A DNA stretch of 64,000 bases from JASBRS01 sp964496495 (GTDB taxonomy: Bacteria; Deinococcota; Deinococci; Deinococcales; Trueperaceae), in assembly GCA_964496495.1 (NCBI GenBank), contig CAZBZU010000014.1, forward strand, positions 3,577-67,576, in the 5' to 3' direction. Below are positions 53,551 to 61,499 of this stretch, piece by piece. Position 1 is the stretch's first letter. Each line of letters begins with the position of its first letter. The position numbers and the translations under genes were made by a program. The notes beneath the pieces are model-generated. The model was given only the letters and a program-made list of their open reading frames with translations, searched no databases and was not told the DNA's origin.

Positions 53551-53619
53551 TGGCCGGGCCGTCGCAGGCGCTCGCTGGTTGCGGTCGCCCGCGTGCGCGT
53601 TCGGCGCCGGCGGGTCGCC

Positions 53620-53625
53620 TATCCT
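53620..53625 (+). promoter_or_regulatory. -10 box TATCCT for a probable leaderless mRNA
   Basis: TATCCT lies 8 nt before ATG 53634 of mnmH. No ribosome binding site is evident. Confidence 0.5.
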
Positions 53626-53633
53626 GGGTGCCG

Positions 53634-54704
53634 ATGCTCATCCGTCCACAGGAGCTCTACCCGGAGGCGGGCGGCGCGCCGACGCGCGCCCTGATCGACG
53701 TTCGCTCCCCGGTCGAGGTGGCGCGCGGAGCCATGCCCGGCAGCCGCGCCCTGCCCTTGATGACCGACGCCGAGCGCCACGCCGTGGGCATCCGCTACAA
53801 GGAGGCGGGACAGCAGGCGGCCATCGCGCTCGGATATGAGCTCGCCGGACCCCGGCTTCCCGAACGGGTCGCGCTATGGCGCGAGGCGTGCGCCCGAGAG
53901 CCGGCAGCCGTGGCGTGCTGGCGCGGCGGGCTGCGCAGCGAGCTGGCCCTCTCCTTCATCGGCCGCGACGACGTGGCGCGGGTGGAGGGAGGCTACCGGG
54001 CGCTGCGACGGTACGTCGTGGCGGCGCTGCCCGCGAGCCTCGCGCGCAAGCACCTGGTGGTGCTGAGCGGCTTCACCGGCGCCGGCAAGACGCGCTTGCT
54101 CAGGCGGCTCGCCGGCAGCCGGCCCGGCTTGCAGGTGCTCGACCTGGAGGGGGCTGCCCGCCACCGCGGGAGCGCCTTCGGGGCCGAGGACGCGCCGCAA
54201 CCGAGCCAGCAGACCTTCGAGAACGCGGTCGCCAGCGAGTTGTTGCTGAGTCCGGCGGGCACGCTGGTGGTGGAGGACGAGTCGCGCTACGTCGGCCGCC
54301 GGACGGTGCCCGATCCGTTGATGGACGCCATGCGGAGCGCGCCCCTGGTGCTGCTGGAGGCGCCCATGGCCGAGCGCGTGAGCAGCATCGTCGAGGAGTA
54401 CGTCCTGGCCGCGGCGCGGCGCCACGGCGTGAGCGCCGCGCGCGTCCGGCTGGAGGCGGACACCCTGCGCATTCGCAAGCGGCTGGGGGGCGCCCGCACC
54501 GATGGCGTGGTCGCCGCCCTGCGCAAGGCGGAGGCGGCCGGCGCCTGGTTCGAGCCGTGCGTGCACCGCTGGTGGGTGCAGACCCTGCTCGAGCACTACT
54601 ACGACCGGCTCTACCTCAAAGCGCGCGACAAGCGCCAGCGGCCGGTGGCGTTCACCGGGGACGCGGAAGCGGTGGCGGCCTACCTGCTCGCCGGCGCCGC
54701 CTGA
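53634..54704 (+). CDS. mnmH: tRNA 2-selenouridine synthase MnmH (SelU)
   Basis: A 356-residue enzyme that converts 2-thiouridine at the tRNA wobble position (tRNA-Lys, -Glu and -Gln) to 2-selenouridine through a geranylated intermediate, using selenophosphate. The rhodanese domain has its active Cys95 in ACWRGGLRS. The P-loop is GFTGAGKT (residues 146-153), and QTFENAVASELL, EDESRYVGRRTVPDPLMDAM are conserved blocks of the family. selD lies 1 kb downstream and supplies selenophosphate. The frame is open to 53529, but ATG 53634 gives the family N-terminus and has TATCCT just upstream. The 3' end overlaps the converging CPBP gene by 25 bases. Confidence 0.93.
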   Translation: MLIRPQELYPEAGGAPTRALIDVRSPVEVARGAMPGSRALPLMTDAERHAVGIRYKEAGQQAAIALGYELAGPRLPERVALWREACAREPAAVACWRGGLRSELALSFIGRDDVARVEGGYRALRRYVVAALPASLARKHLVVLSGFTGAGKTRLLRRLAGSRPGLQVLDLEGAARHRGSAFGAEDAPQPSQQTFENAVASELLLSPAGTLVVEDESRYVGRRTVPDPLMDAMRSAPLVLLEAPMAERVSSIVEEYVLAAARRHGVSAARVRLEADTLRIRKRLGGARTDGVVAALRKAEAAGAWFEPCVHRWWVQTLLEHYYDRLYLKARDKRQRPVAFTGDAEAVAAYLLAGAA

Positions 54705-55462
54705 AGCCTCGGGGGACGCAGCACCCAGGCGGCGTAGCTGCCGAACACGACGATGTAGAACACGGTGATGATGGCGGTGAGCGTCTCGTGGCCGGGGCCG
54801 TTCACCACGCCGCCGCCGGCAACGAAGGCGAACAGGTCGGTAGCGGCGTGCGCCGCGATGAGCGGGACCAGGCGCCCGCCGGCCTCGAGCGCGGCGGCGA
54901 ACGCGCAGCCCAACGCGAAGGCGTAGAGGACCTGCAGCACGGTCGCCAGCGCCCCCGCCCCCTGACCGAGGTTCAACAGGTGGAGGAGGCCGAAGAGGGC
55001 GGCAGACAGCGCCACCGCCCGGCCGATGCCCAGCTGCCGCAGCGCACCGTAGGCCAGGCCGCGGAAGAGCACCTCCTCGGTGGCGCCCACCAGCACGGCC
55101 AGCAACAGGAACGGGAGGAGGGCCGCAGGCCGCCAGTCGCCGCCGTAGATCAGCGCCAGCACCAGGGTGACGCCGGCGGCCAGGAACAGCGGTGCCGACA
55201 GTGCGAAGGCGCGCCGCCACGGCTGCGGGCGGATGCCGGCGGCGCGAACGCCCCCTCGGCGCCACAGCACGGCTCCGCCGACGGCGAGGAGGATGACGTC
55301 CGCCATGGCGACCAGCGCCTGCGGGGGCAGGCCCAGGAGGTGGGTGACGGTGCCGGCGGCGAGGTAGGCCGCAACCACGCCGAGCACCAGCACGAGGACG
55401 AAGCGAACCGGCCGGCGAGCGAGCGCAGTACCCCGGACGTGCCCTGCCGATGACAGATCCAT
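54680..55462 (-). CDS. CPBP-family intramembrane metalloprotease
   Basis: A 260-residue membrane protein with about eight hydrophobic segments. The CPBP (Abi) motifs are EEVLFRG (Glu129, Glu130, Arg134), His161 in LLHLLNLG and His205 in LIAAHAATDLF, the expected metal-binding residues. Family members include CAAX-type proteases and bacteriocin self-immunity proteins. It lies antisense between mnmH and selD, overlapping the mnmH 3' end by 25 bases and facing selD across 248 bases. No role in selenium metabolism is known for the family. Confidence 0.88.
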   Translation of the reverse strand: MDLSSAGHVRGTALARRPVRFVLVLVLGVVAAYLAAGTVTHLLGLPPQALVAMADVILLAVGGAVLWRRGGVRAAGIRPQPWRRAFALSAPLFLAAGVTLVLALIYGGDWRPAALLPFLLLAVLVGATEEVLFRGLAYGALRQLGIGRAVALSAALFGLLHLLNLGQGAGALATVLQVLYAFALGCAFAAALEAGGRLVPLIAAHAATDLFAFVAGGGVVNGPGHETLTAIITVFYIVVFGSYAAWVLRPPRLQAAPASR

Positions 55463-55535
55463 GGCGTACCCTTTCCGGTGCGCGGCCGTGGCAGCCGGCG
55501 TGTCTCGCCGGGCCCGCTACGCGCCCCGCGGAGCT

Positions 55536-55541
55536 TATCCT
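55536..55541 (+). promoter_or_regulatory. Possible -10 box TATCCT of selD
   Basis: TATCCT occurs in GAGCTTATCCTAGGG, the only AT-rich spot in the selD upstream region. It would give a leader of about 165 nt, unusually long for this window. Confidence 0.35.
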
Positions 55542-55710
55542 AGGGACCGGTTTTCGCGGCCGGGAGAGCCGAACGACCCGGCGGCGACGCGCCGGTGCGG
55601 GCGGCGACCCGGTCAGCCGCTCGGCGCCGTTCACGGCCGCCGGGGCGCCCGACGCGACGGCGGCCTCGACGCGCCGCGCCGTCGGCTGCCCAGCTCAAGA
55701 GGAGAAGGTC

Positions 55711-56760
55711 ATGGACCCGTCATCCCGCGCCCCCATCCGCCTCACGCAGACCGTCAAGAAGGGCGGTTGCGCTGCGAAGATCGGCGCCGGGACGCTGGCC
55801 GACCTGCTGGCGTCGCAGCCGCGCCAGGCCCACCCCGACCTGCTGGTGGGCAACGACATGCTCGATGACGCGGCGGTGTGGCGCGTGTCGGACGATACCG
55901 CCATCATCCAGACGCTCGACTTCTTCACGCCGATCATCGACGACCCCGTCGACTTCGGCGCGGTGGCCGCCGCCAACGCCCTATCTGACGTCTTCGCCAT
56001 GGGCGGGACGCCCGCCACGGCGTTGACCATCCTGGCGTACCCCTTGGGCATCCTGCCCGACGAGGTGCTGGCGGGACTGATGAAGGGCGCCACCGACACC
56101 ATCAACGGTGCCGGCGCGCTGCTGGTGGGCGGCCACTCCATCGAGGACGACACCCTCAAGCTTGGCTTCAGCGTCGCCGGGCTGGCGCACCCCGACAGGC
56201 TGTGGACCAACGCCGGCGCGCGGCCCGGGGACGTCCTGATCCTCACCAAGGCGCTCGGCACCGGCACCCTGGCGGGTGCGCTGAAGAACGACGAGATCGA
56301 CGCCGACGCCTTCGCACCCGCGGTGGCCTCCATGCGCCAGGTGAACCGCCTGGACCTGGGCGAGGAGCTCCACCGCGCCGTTCACGCGGCCACCGACGTC
56401 ACCGGCTTCGGGGTCCTGGGTCACGCGCTGCACCTGGCGCGGTCCTCGCGCGTGAGCCTGCGCGTCGACACCGCCGCGCTGCCGCTGCTGCCGGGCGCCG
56501 AGGACTGCCTGCGGCGCGGCATCCTCACCAAGGCCCACACCACCAACGGTCGCTACGTCGAGCCGCACGTCGCGGGACGCGACGGCGTCGACGACACGCG
56601 CTGGCTGGCTGCCGTCGACCCCCAGACCAGTGGCGGGCTGCTGCTCGCCGTGGCGCGCGAGCGTGCGCAGGAGCTGCTGGACGCGGTCGGTGAGCGCTTC
56701 CCGGCGGCGAGGGTCATCGGCGCCGCGGTGGCGCCCGAGGAGCGGGCGCTGCTGCTCTGA
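55711..56760 (+). CDS. selD: Selenide, water dikinase SelD (selenophosphate synthase)
   Basis: A 349-residue selenophosphate synthase that makes selenophosphate from selenide and ATP. The catalytic pair is Cys20 and Lys23 in KGGCAAKIG, so it is the cysteine form, not a selenoprotein. DMLDDAAVW, FFTPIIDDPVDFGAVAAANALSDVFAMGG, GGHSIEDDTLKLGFSVAGL and the ATP-binding DVTGFGVLGHAL, DPQTSGGLLLAV are all conserved. With mnmH nearby and no selA, selB or selC here, the selenium is most simply used for tRNA modification. AAGAGGAGAAGG precedes the ATG; the frame is open further upstream to 55450, where it would overlap the CPBP gene. Confidence 0.95.
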   Translation: MDPSSRAPIRLTQTVKKGGCAAKIGAGTLADLLASQPRQAHPDLLVGNDMLDDAAVWRVSDDTAIIQTLDFFTPIIDDPVDFGAVAAANALSDVFAMGGTPATALTILAYPLGILPDEVLAGLMKGATDTINGAGALLVGGHSIEDDTLKLGFSVAGLAHPDRLWTNAGARPGDVLILTKALGTGTLAGALKNDEIDADAFAPAVASMRQVNRLDLGEELHRAVHAATDVTGFGVLGHALHLARSSRVSLRVDTAALPLLPGAEDCLRRGILTKAHTTNGRYVEPHVAGRDGVDDTRWLAAVDPQTSGGLLLAVARERAQELLDAVGERFPAARVIGAAVAPEERALLL

Positions 56761-56864
56761 GCCGGCCGGGGCGCCGCAAATGTCATCCGATCGCTTGCAC
56801 GGATCGGTCGCGGACCCCTACCCTGGAGGCTCAAGGGGGTGGTCCCCCATGAAGGACGAAACCG

Positions 56865-56894
56865 CTGCGCCGGGCCTGTCAAGGCCCGGCGCAG
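56865..56894 (+). terminator. Hairpin terminator after selD
   Basis: CTGCGCCGGGCCT and AGGCCCGGCGCAG form a perfect 13-bp stem with loop GTCA, followed by TCTTG. A smaller hairpin GGGGG-TGGT-CCCCC lies at 56836-56849, so the 205-base spacer after selD has two adjacent hairpins. Confidence 0.7.
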
Positions 56895-56965
56895 TCTTGT
56901 GGCCGGGGTGCCTCCTCGTGGTTGGGGTGCGTCGCCCGCGGCGGGCCGCGCGAGCGGCCGCCGGC

Positions 56966-57163
56966 TCACTCGGCCTCGTCCGGCGGCGCGGCTCCCGAGA
57001 GCACCAGGAAGTCCGCCAGGTCCCGGGGAGAGGCGAAGTAGGCGGTGGGGCCGCCGGCCAGGTCCCGCGCGGAGCCGCGCCAGCTCGGCGGGCCGACCGC
57101 GGACGGCTCGTGCCACACCCGGACGATGAACACCCGCTGCTCCCGTGCGCCCTGCGCGTCCAC
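56966..57163 (-). CDS. Small conserved protein, 65 residues
   Basis: A 65-residue protein with QRVFIVRVWHEPSAVGPPSWRGSARDLAGGPTAYFASPRDLADFLVL. The pattern FIVR(V/I)W.EP..........WRGSV......YF.....L..F(L/I) is one I know from short conserved hypothetical proteins in several bacterial phyla, of unknown function. A good ribosome site (GAGGAGGGATCC) precedes GTG 57163. It ends convergently with selD across the hairpins, and its upstream side runs into the repeats and gap at 57.2 kb. Confidence 0.7.
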   Translation of the reverse strand: MDAQGAREQRVFIVRVWHEPSAVGPPSWRGSARDLAGGPTAYFASPRDLADFLVLSGAAPPDEAE

Positions 57164-57210
57164 CGGATCCCTCCTCGCGTGCCTGCGGCACGTTAGCCGA
57201 CGGACGTCTA

Positions 57211-57334
57211 GCCGGCGTCTAGNNNNNNNNNNNNNNNNNNNNNNNNNNNNNNNNNNNNNNNNNNNNNNNNNNNNNNNNNNNNNNNNNNNNNNNNNNNNNN
57301 NNNNNNNNNNNNNNNNNNNNNNGCCGGCGTCTAG
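57211..57334. repeat. 12-bp repeat at an intergenic assembly gap
   Basis: GCCGGCGTCTAG occurs directly before (57211-57222) and directly after (57323-57334) the N run. Degenerate copies continue to about 57358. The core GCGTCTAG also occurs twice at 53.4 kb. Confidence 0.88.
57223..57322. other. Assembly gap of 100 N (intergenic)
   Basis: The gap edges share 12 identical bases. It lies between the small 65-residue gene and the end of the BTAD regulator gene. Confidence 0.9.
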
Positions 57335-57386
57335 CGCCGTCTGGCCGGCGTCCAGCGCCATGCCGGCGGAAGACCGCCCGCCGCGT

Positions 57387-60300
57387 TCACGGCCAGGGCG
57401 CGCCGAGCGCCGCGGCGGCGATCTCGCGGTTGAACTCGAGCTCCAGGAAGCTCGCGCGCGCCGCCTCGTCGTCGATGGCGGCCGCCACGGCGCGCAGCCG
57501 CTCGGCCGCCTCGCCGGCGAGCCTCGCGGCGTCGTCTTCCCGTCCCTGGACGTGCCGCACCCGAGCCACCACCCACGCCACCTGCTGAGGGTGCATCAGC
57601 TCGTCGTCCCGCCGCGCCAGAAGGTCCGTCAGCTCATCGGCCGCCGCGGCGGCATCCGCCGTGCGACCCTCGGCCAGGTAGGTGAGGGCGAGCTCGCAGA
57701 GGGCGTTGGCGATGCTGGCGTCACGTCCCAGCCGCCGGTCGATGGCGAGGGAGGCTTCCAGGTGCCGGGTGGCCGCCGCCGCGTGCCCGAGGTGGCGTTC
57801 GGCGTCGCCCAGGTTGCTCAGCGCGGCGGCGGCGAGCAGCTCGTTGCCGTCCTCCTCGGCGAGCGCCAGGGCGCGCCGGGCTGCGCGCTCGGCCTCGGCG
57901 AAGTTGCCGCCGTAGAGCGAGGCGGCGGCGCCGTTGAGGACGCACAGCGTCTCCCCGCGGCGGTCGCCCAGCCGGGCGAAGATGCGCTCGGCCTCGGCGA
58001 GGGGCTCGGCCACGGCCGGGTTGCCGAGGCGCAGCTCGAGGACGCTGCGGTTGAGGAGCACCGCCGCCAGCCCCTGCGGCTGCTCGAGCTCGCCATAGAG
58101 CCGCTCGGCCAAGCGGTAATGGGCGCGGGCCTCGCTGAAGCTGCCCACGCGCGCCGCGCAGACGGCGCGGTGGCGGTGCGCATCGGCCTCCAGGCTACGG
58201 TCGCCGCTGTCGGCGCCGAGCTCCAGCAGGCGGGCCGTGAGCGCCAGCGCCTCCTCGTACGCCTCGCGCCCGACCGCCGCGTTGATCGCGGCCTGCAGTG
58301 CGTCGGCGAGCAGCTCCGGTGCCTCCCGGCTGCTGCGCAGCGCCAGCTCCAAGCGCTCCGGCACGCGGTCGACACGGCCGGCCGCGAGGGCGACGTGGAC
58401 GCCCAGGCAGGCGGCCGCTGCCTGCAGCCCGGGCAATCGGGCCTCGCCGGCGGCGTCGCGGGCCTCGGCGACCAACGTCTCCGCCTCGTCCGCCCGGCCG
58501 AGCGCCAGACGGTGCTCGGCCTGCAGCAACGCCGCCCGCGCCAGCCGCCCGGCGTCGGCGCCGGCCGCGGCGCGAGCCGACAGCCGTTGCAGGAGCCGCT
58601 GCTCGGCGTCACGGTCGCCGACGGCGTGCAGCAGCGCGGCTCGCCGCGTGGCGGCCTCGAAGGCGGCGTCGTCGTCGGCGAGCGCCTCGGCCAGCGCGTC
58701 CATGGCGTCGAGGAAACGTCGCTGCGCTGGGCGATCGCCGCTGCGGCGCGCCGCATCCTCGGCCAGTTGCAGCAGCGCCAGGCGCGTGTGCGGGTCGCTC
58801 GCGCGCGCCAGGCCCCAGCTCGCCAGGTCCAGGGCTTCCTGCCGGGCGCCCGCCGTCAGCGCCTCCCCCGCCGCGATCAGGCCGTGGTGCGCGGCCCGCT
58901 CCGGGTCGTGGCCGAGGTCGTGATGGCGGGCGAGGCTGGCGGCGGCCCCTGCGATGGCCGGCCCGCGCTCGAGCACACGCGCCACCCGGCGATGGAGGCG
59001 GCCGCGGGTGGCATCGTCGACCGCGCGGTAGATGCTCTCGCGGACGAGTCGGTGCTCGAAGGTGAAGGAGCCGGTCCGCCGCTCGCGTACCAGGCGCGCG
59101 TCGAGCAGCGCGTCCAGCGCCTCGAGGGCGGCACCCTCGTCCCAGGCCAGCACGTCGCGGACGGTCTCCATCCGGAAGCGCTCGCCGATCACCGCGGCGG
59201 CGCCCGCGAAGGTGCGCGCGTCCGGGGCCAGCCGCTCCAGGCGTGCCGTGACGCGGTCGCGAACGCGCGCGGGCACGTGCGCCGTCCAGTCTTCGCCATC
59301 CGCCGTCCCGGGCACGGCGGCGCCGCTGGAGCCGCCGGGGTCGTGCAGCAGCTCGGAGATGAGCAACGGGTTGCCGGCCGTGGCGCTCGCCAGCGCGGCC
59401 GCGGCTGCCGGGTCGGCCGCCTGCTCCGGCAGCACCCGTGCCAGCGCCTCGCCGACGGCGTCCGCGTCCAGCCCGGCGAGCGCCAGGTGGCGCAGCGCGC
59501 CCTCCTCCTCGAGCCGCCGGCGCAGCGCGCGCAGCGGGTGCGTCGCGGCGAGGCCCGCCTCGCGGTAGCTGGCGACGACGAGCAGCGGCCCGCCGCGGCC
59601 TCGGCGTCCGAGGTGCTCCAGTAGCGCGAGGCTCGCCTCGCCGGCGGTGTGGACGTCCTCGAGGACCAACAGCAGCGGCCGGGTGCCGGCCAGCTCCAGC
59701 AGGGCGCGGGCGACGGCGTAGAACAGGCGGGCCCGCTCCCGGTCGGGCGGCAGTGGCGGCGGTTCGGGGTCGCCCGGCGCTAGCTCGGGCAGAGCGGTGG
59801 CGAGGACGGCCCGCCAGGCGGGGCTCACGGCTCTCGATGCCGCCAGCAGCGGGGCGACGGGACGCAGGGCCTCGCTCAAGGCCTCGAACGGCGCGGCCTC
59901 CGGCTCGGAGGTGTGGCCGCTCAGGGCGCGGCCCTCGTCCGTCTCGACGCGGCGGGCGAGCTGCGCCAGCAGACGGGTCTTGCCGATGCCTTCGGGGCCG
60001 CTGATCAGCACCAGCCCGCCCCGGCCTGCACGCGCCTCCTGCCACCACGCCGTCAACCTGGCCAGCTCGTCGTCGCGGCCCACGAACGGCAGCCGCGGCG
60101 GCGCACCGGCGCGGGGCCCGGCTGCCGGGCCCGGAGCGACCTCGCGCACCAGCGAATCGAACAGCTCGCGGGTCTGCCGCATCGGCTCGACGCCGAGCTC
60201 CCGCTCCAGCAGCCGGGCGAAACGCTCGAAGGCGGCCAGCGCCCCGGCGCGGTCGCCGCCGGCGAAGCGCAGCCGCATCGTCAGGCGCACGGCGTCCTCG

Positions 60301-60833
60301 CGCAGCGGGTCCTCGCGCAGCAAGCGCTCGAGCACCGCCAGCGCCTCGGGCGTGCGGTCCTCGGCGGCGTAGCGCTCCGCCAGGGCCGCGAGCACCATCA
60401 GCAGGGTGGCCTGCAGCCGTTCGCGCTCCAGCAGCAGCCACTCGTCGTCACAGTCCGGCAGCAGCGGGCCGCCATAGAGCGCCGCGGCCGTCTCCAGGTC
60501 GCCGGCCTCGGCGGCCGCCTGGAAGGCTCGGACGTCCACCCACAGCGGTGCCTCGGGGTGCAGGTCGACCAGCGAGCCCTGGGTCCGCACCCAGGGGACG
60601 GTCTCCGGCTCGGGCAAGGCCTGCTTGAGGTAGTGCAGGTGCCGCCGCAGGTTGGCGCGCGCTTCCTCCGGCGGGCTGTCGGGCCACAGCGTGGCGGCCA
60701 GCGTACGGCGGTCCTGCGGATCGTCCCGCAGTGCCAGGTACGCCAGCAGGGGGCCGGTGCGCGGGGGAGCGGAGAGGGGAGAGGCGCGCTCGGCGGCCGC
60801 GATCCTCAGCGCGCCCATCAGGTACACGCGCAA
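57387..60833 (-). CDS. Large BTAD/AAA/TPR transcriptional activator (SARP-LAL type)
   Basis: A regulator of about 1,148 residues. The N-terminal 95 residues form an OmpR-like winged helix (LRVYLMGALRIAAAERASPLSAPPRTGPLLAYLAL, TLAATLWPDSPPEEARANLRRHLHYLKQAL). A bacterial transcriptional activation domain follows at about 100-245. An AAA/STAND ATPase then has Walker A GPEGIGKTR near residue 283 and the Walker B-like LLLVLEDVHTAGEASLALLEHLG. The C-terminal 600 residues are TPR-like helical repeats. There is no C-terminal LuxR HTH. Such proteins regulate secondary metabolism, transport or signalling in response to an unknown ligand. TTG 60833 is my start choice because GGAGG lies 12 bases upstream; GTG 60842 is an alternative. 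Its targets are unknown. Confidence 0.88.
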   Translation of the reverse strand: MRVYLMGALRIAAAERASPLSAPPRTGPLLAYLALRDDPQDRRTLAATLWPDSPPEEARANLRRHLHYLKQALPEPETVPWVRTQGSLVDLHPEAPLWVDVRAFQAAAEAGDLETAAALYGGPLLPDCDDEWLLLERERLQATLLMVLAALAERYAAEDRTPEALAVLERLLREDPLREDAVRLTMRLRFAGGDRAGALAAFERFARLLERELGVEPMRQTRELFDSLVREVAPGPAAGPRAGAPPRLPFVGRDDELARLTAWWQEARAGRGGLVLISGPEGIGKTRLLAQLARRVETDEGRALSGHTSEPEAAPFEALSEALRPVAPLLAASRAVSPAWRAVLATALPELAPGDPEPPPLPPDRERARLFYAVARALLELAGTRPLLLVLEDVHTAGEASLALLEHLGRRGRGGPLLVVASYREAGLAATHPLRALRRRLEEEGALRHLALAGLDADAVGEALARVLPEQAADPAAAAALASATAGNPLLISELLHDPGGSSGAAVPGTADGEDWTAHVPARVRDRVTARLERLAPDARTFAGAAAVIGERFRMETVRDVLAWDEGAALEALDALLDARLVRERRTGSFTFEHRLVRESIYRAVDDATRGRLHRRVARVLERGPAIAGAAASLARHHDLGHDPERAAHHGLIAAGEALTAGARQEALDLASWGLARASDPHTRLALLQLAEDAARRSGDRPAQRRFLDAMDALAEALADDDAAFEAATRRAALLHAVGDRDAEQRLLQRLSARAAAGADAGRLARAALLQAEHRLALGRADEAETLVAEARDAAGEARLPGLQAAAACLGVHVALAAGRVDRVPERLELALRSSREAPELLADALQAAINAAVGREAYEEALALTARLLELGADSGDRSLEADAHRHRAVCAARVGSFSEARAHYRLAERLYGELEQPQGLAAVLLNRSVLELRLGNPAVAEPLAEAERIFARLGDRRGETLCVLNGAAASLYGGNFAEAERAARRALALAEEDGNELLAAAALSNLGDAERHLGHAAAATRHLEASLAIDRRLGRDASIANALCELALTYLAEGRTADAAAAADELTDLLARRDDELMHPQQVAWVVARVRHVQGREDDAARLAGEAAERLRAVAAAIDDEAARASFLELEFNREIAAAALGAPWP

Positions 60834-60931
60834 GCGTCCCACCCCCCTCCACCGTGGATGGACCAAGGGTAGCACCCGCACGTGGCGGGCGGCGCGCGCG
60901 GCCGCCTGCGGCCCCGTGAGGGGCTGGGCGG

Positions 60932-61255
60932 TCAGTTCTTGGGGGCCCGGGTGCGCTCCAGCAGCAGCGCCACCGACACCGGCTCGTGCAGCGGCAGCCC
61001 GTCCAGCAGGCCTCCGCGCGCGGCGAACGACGCCACTGCCTCGTACGCCTGCTGCGCCTCCGCCACGCTCTCGCTCTCGAACAGCAGCGCCTCCTGGCCG
61101 GAGGGCAGCGTGGCTACCAGCTCGAGGTAGTCGGGCTCCAACGCGTCATCCTCCATATCTTCCAGGTCGGTGCCCTCGGGGAACACCTCGAGGAGCTCGA
61201 TGCTCTCCACGGCCGAGAGGTTGATGAGCTTGGCGTCCAGCGTCCACATCCACAT
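60932..61255 (-). CDS. Hypothetical acidic protein, 107 residues
   Basis: I do not recognise a family. It begins MWMWTLDAKLINLSAVESIELLEVFPEGTDLEDMEDDALEPDYLELVATLPSGQEALLFES and continues AQQAYEAVASFAARGGL. The fold looks like a small alpha/beta domain with an acidic loop, reminiscent of short proteins that carry a value-lookup or PH-like sheet (KLINLSAVESIEL...LVATLPSG). GGAGAGTCACC precedes the ATG; the frame extends to 61402 but without a ribosome site. It lies 98 bases upstream of the BTAD regulator in the same direction and may share its promoter. Confidence 0.65.
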   Translation of the reverse strand: MWMWTLDAKLINLSAVESIELLEVFPEGTDLEDMEDDALEPDYLELVATLPSGQEALLFESESVAEAQQAYEAVASFAARGGLLDGLPLHEPVSVALLLERTRAPKN

Positions 61256-61484
61256 GGTGACTCTCCGCTCAGAACTCGGGTGGCGGCGCCGAAGGCCGGC
61301 CCTGCCGGGCCGCACGACGGCTCTCCTGGCCGCGCTGGCTGCCGCCCGCGGCGCGGCCCCGGTGAGGAGCCGCAGGCGCGTCCGGGCCAGAGCATAGCGC
61401 ACCTGCCCGCTGCGTGGGGCGCGGCGTCCCGCGGCGCGGGCGGACCCGCGCGGCCGTGTAAGAGTTCCGTGTGCAGGACTCGCC

Positions 61485-61490
61485 TACACT
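61485..61490 (+). promoter_or_regulatory. -10 box TACACT for a probable leaderless mRNA
   Basis: TACACT lies 9 nt before ATG 61500 of the GGDEF-EAL gene. No ribosome binding site is evident. Confidence 0.45.
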
Positions 61491-61499
61491 CCGTGGGCG

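Noticed and set aside
55711..56760. Selenoprotein form of SelD
   Set aside because: The catalytic position is Cys in KGGCAAK, with no in-frame TGA.
56849..57196. A plus-strand frame starting at ATG after the hairpin GGGGGTGGTCCCCC
   Set aside because: It runs antisense to the small 65-residue gene with its strong ribosome site, and its translation is Arg/Gly-rich without a motif.
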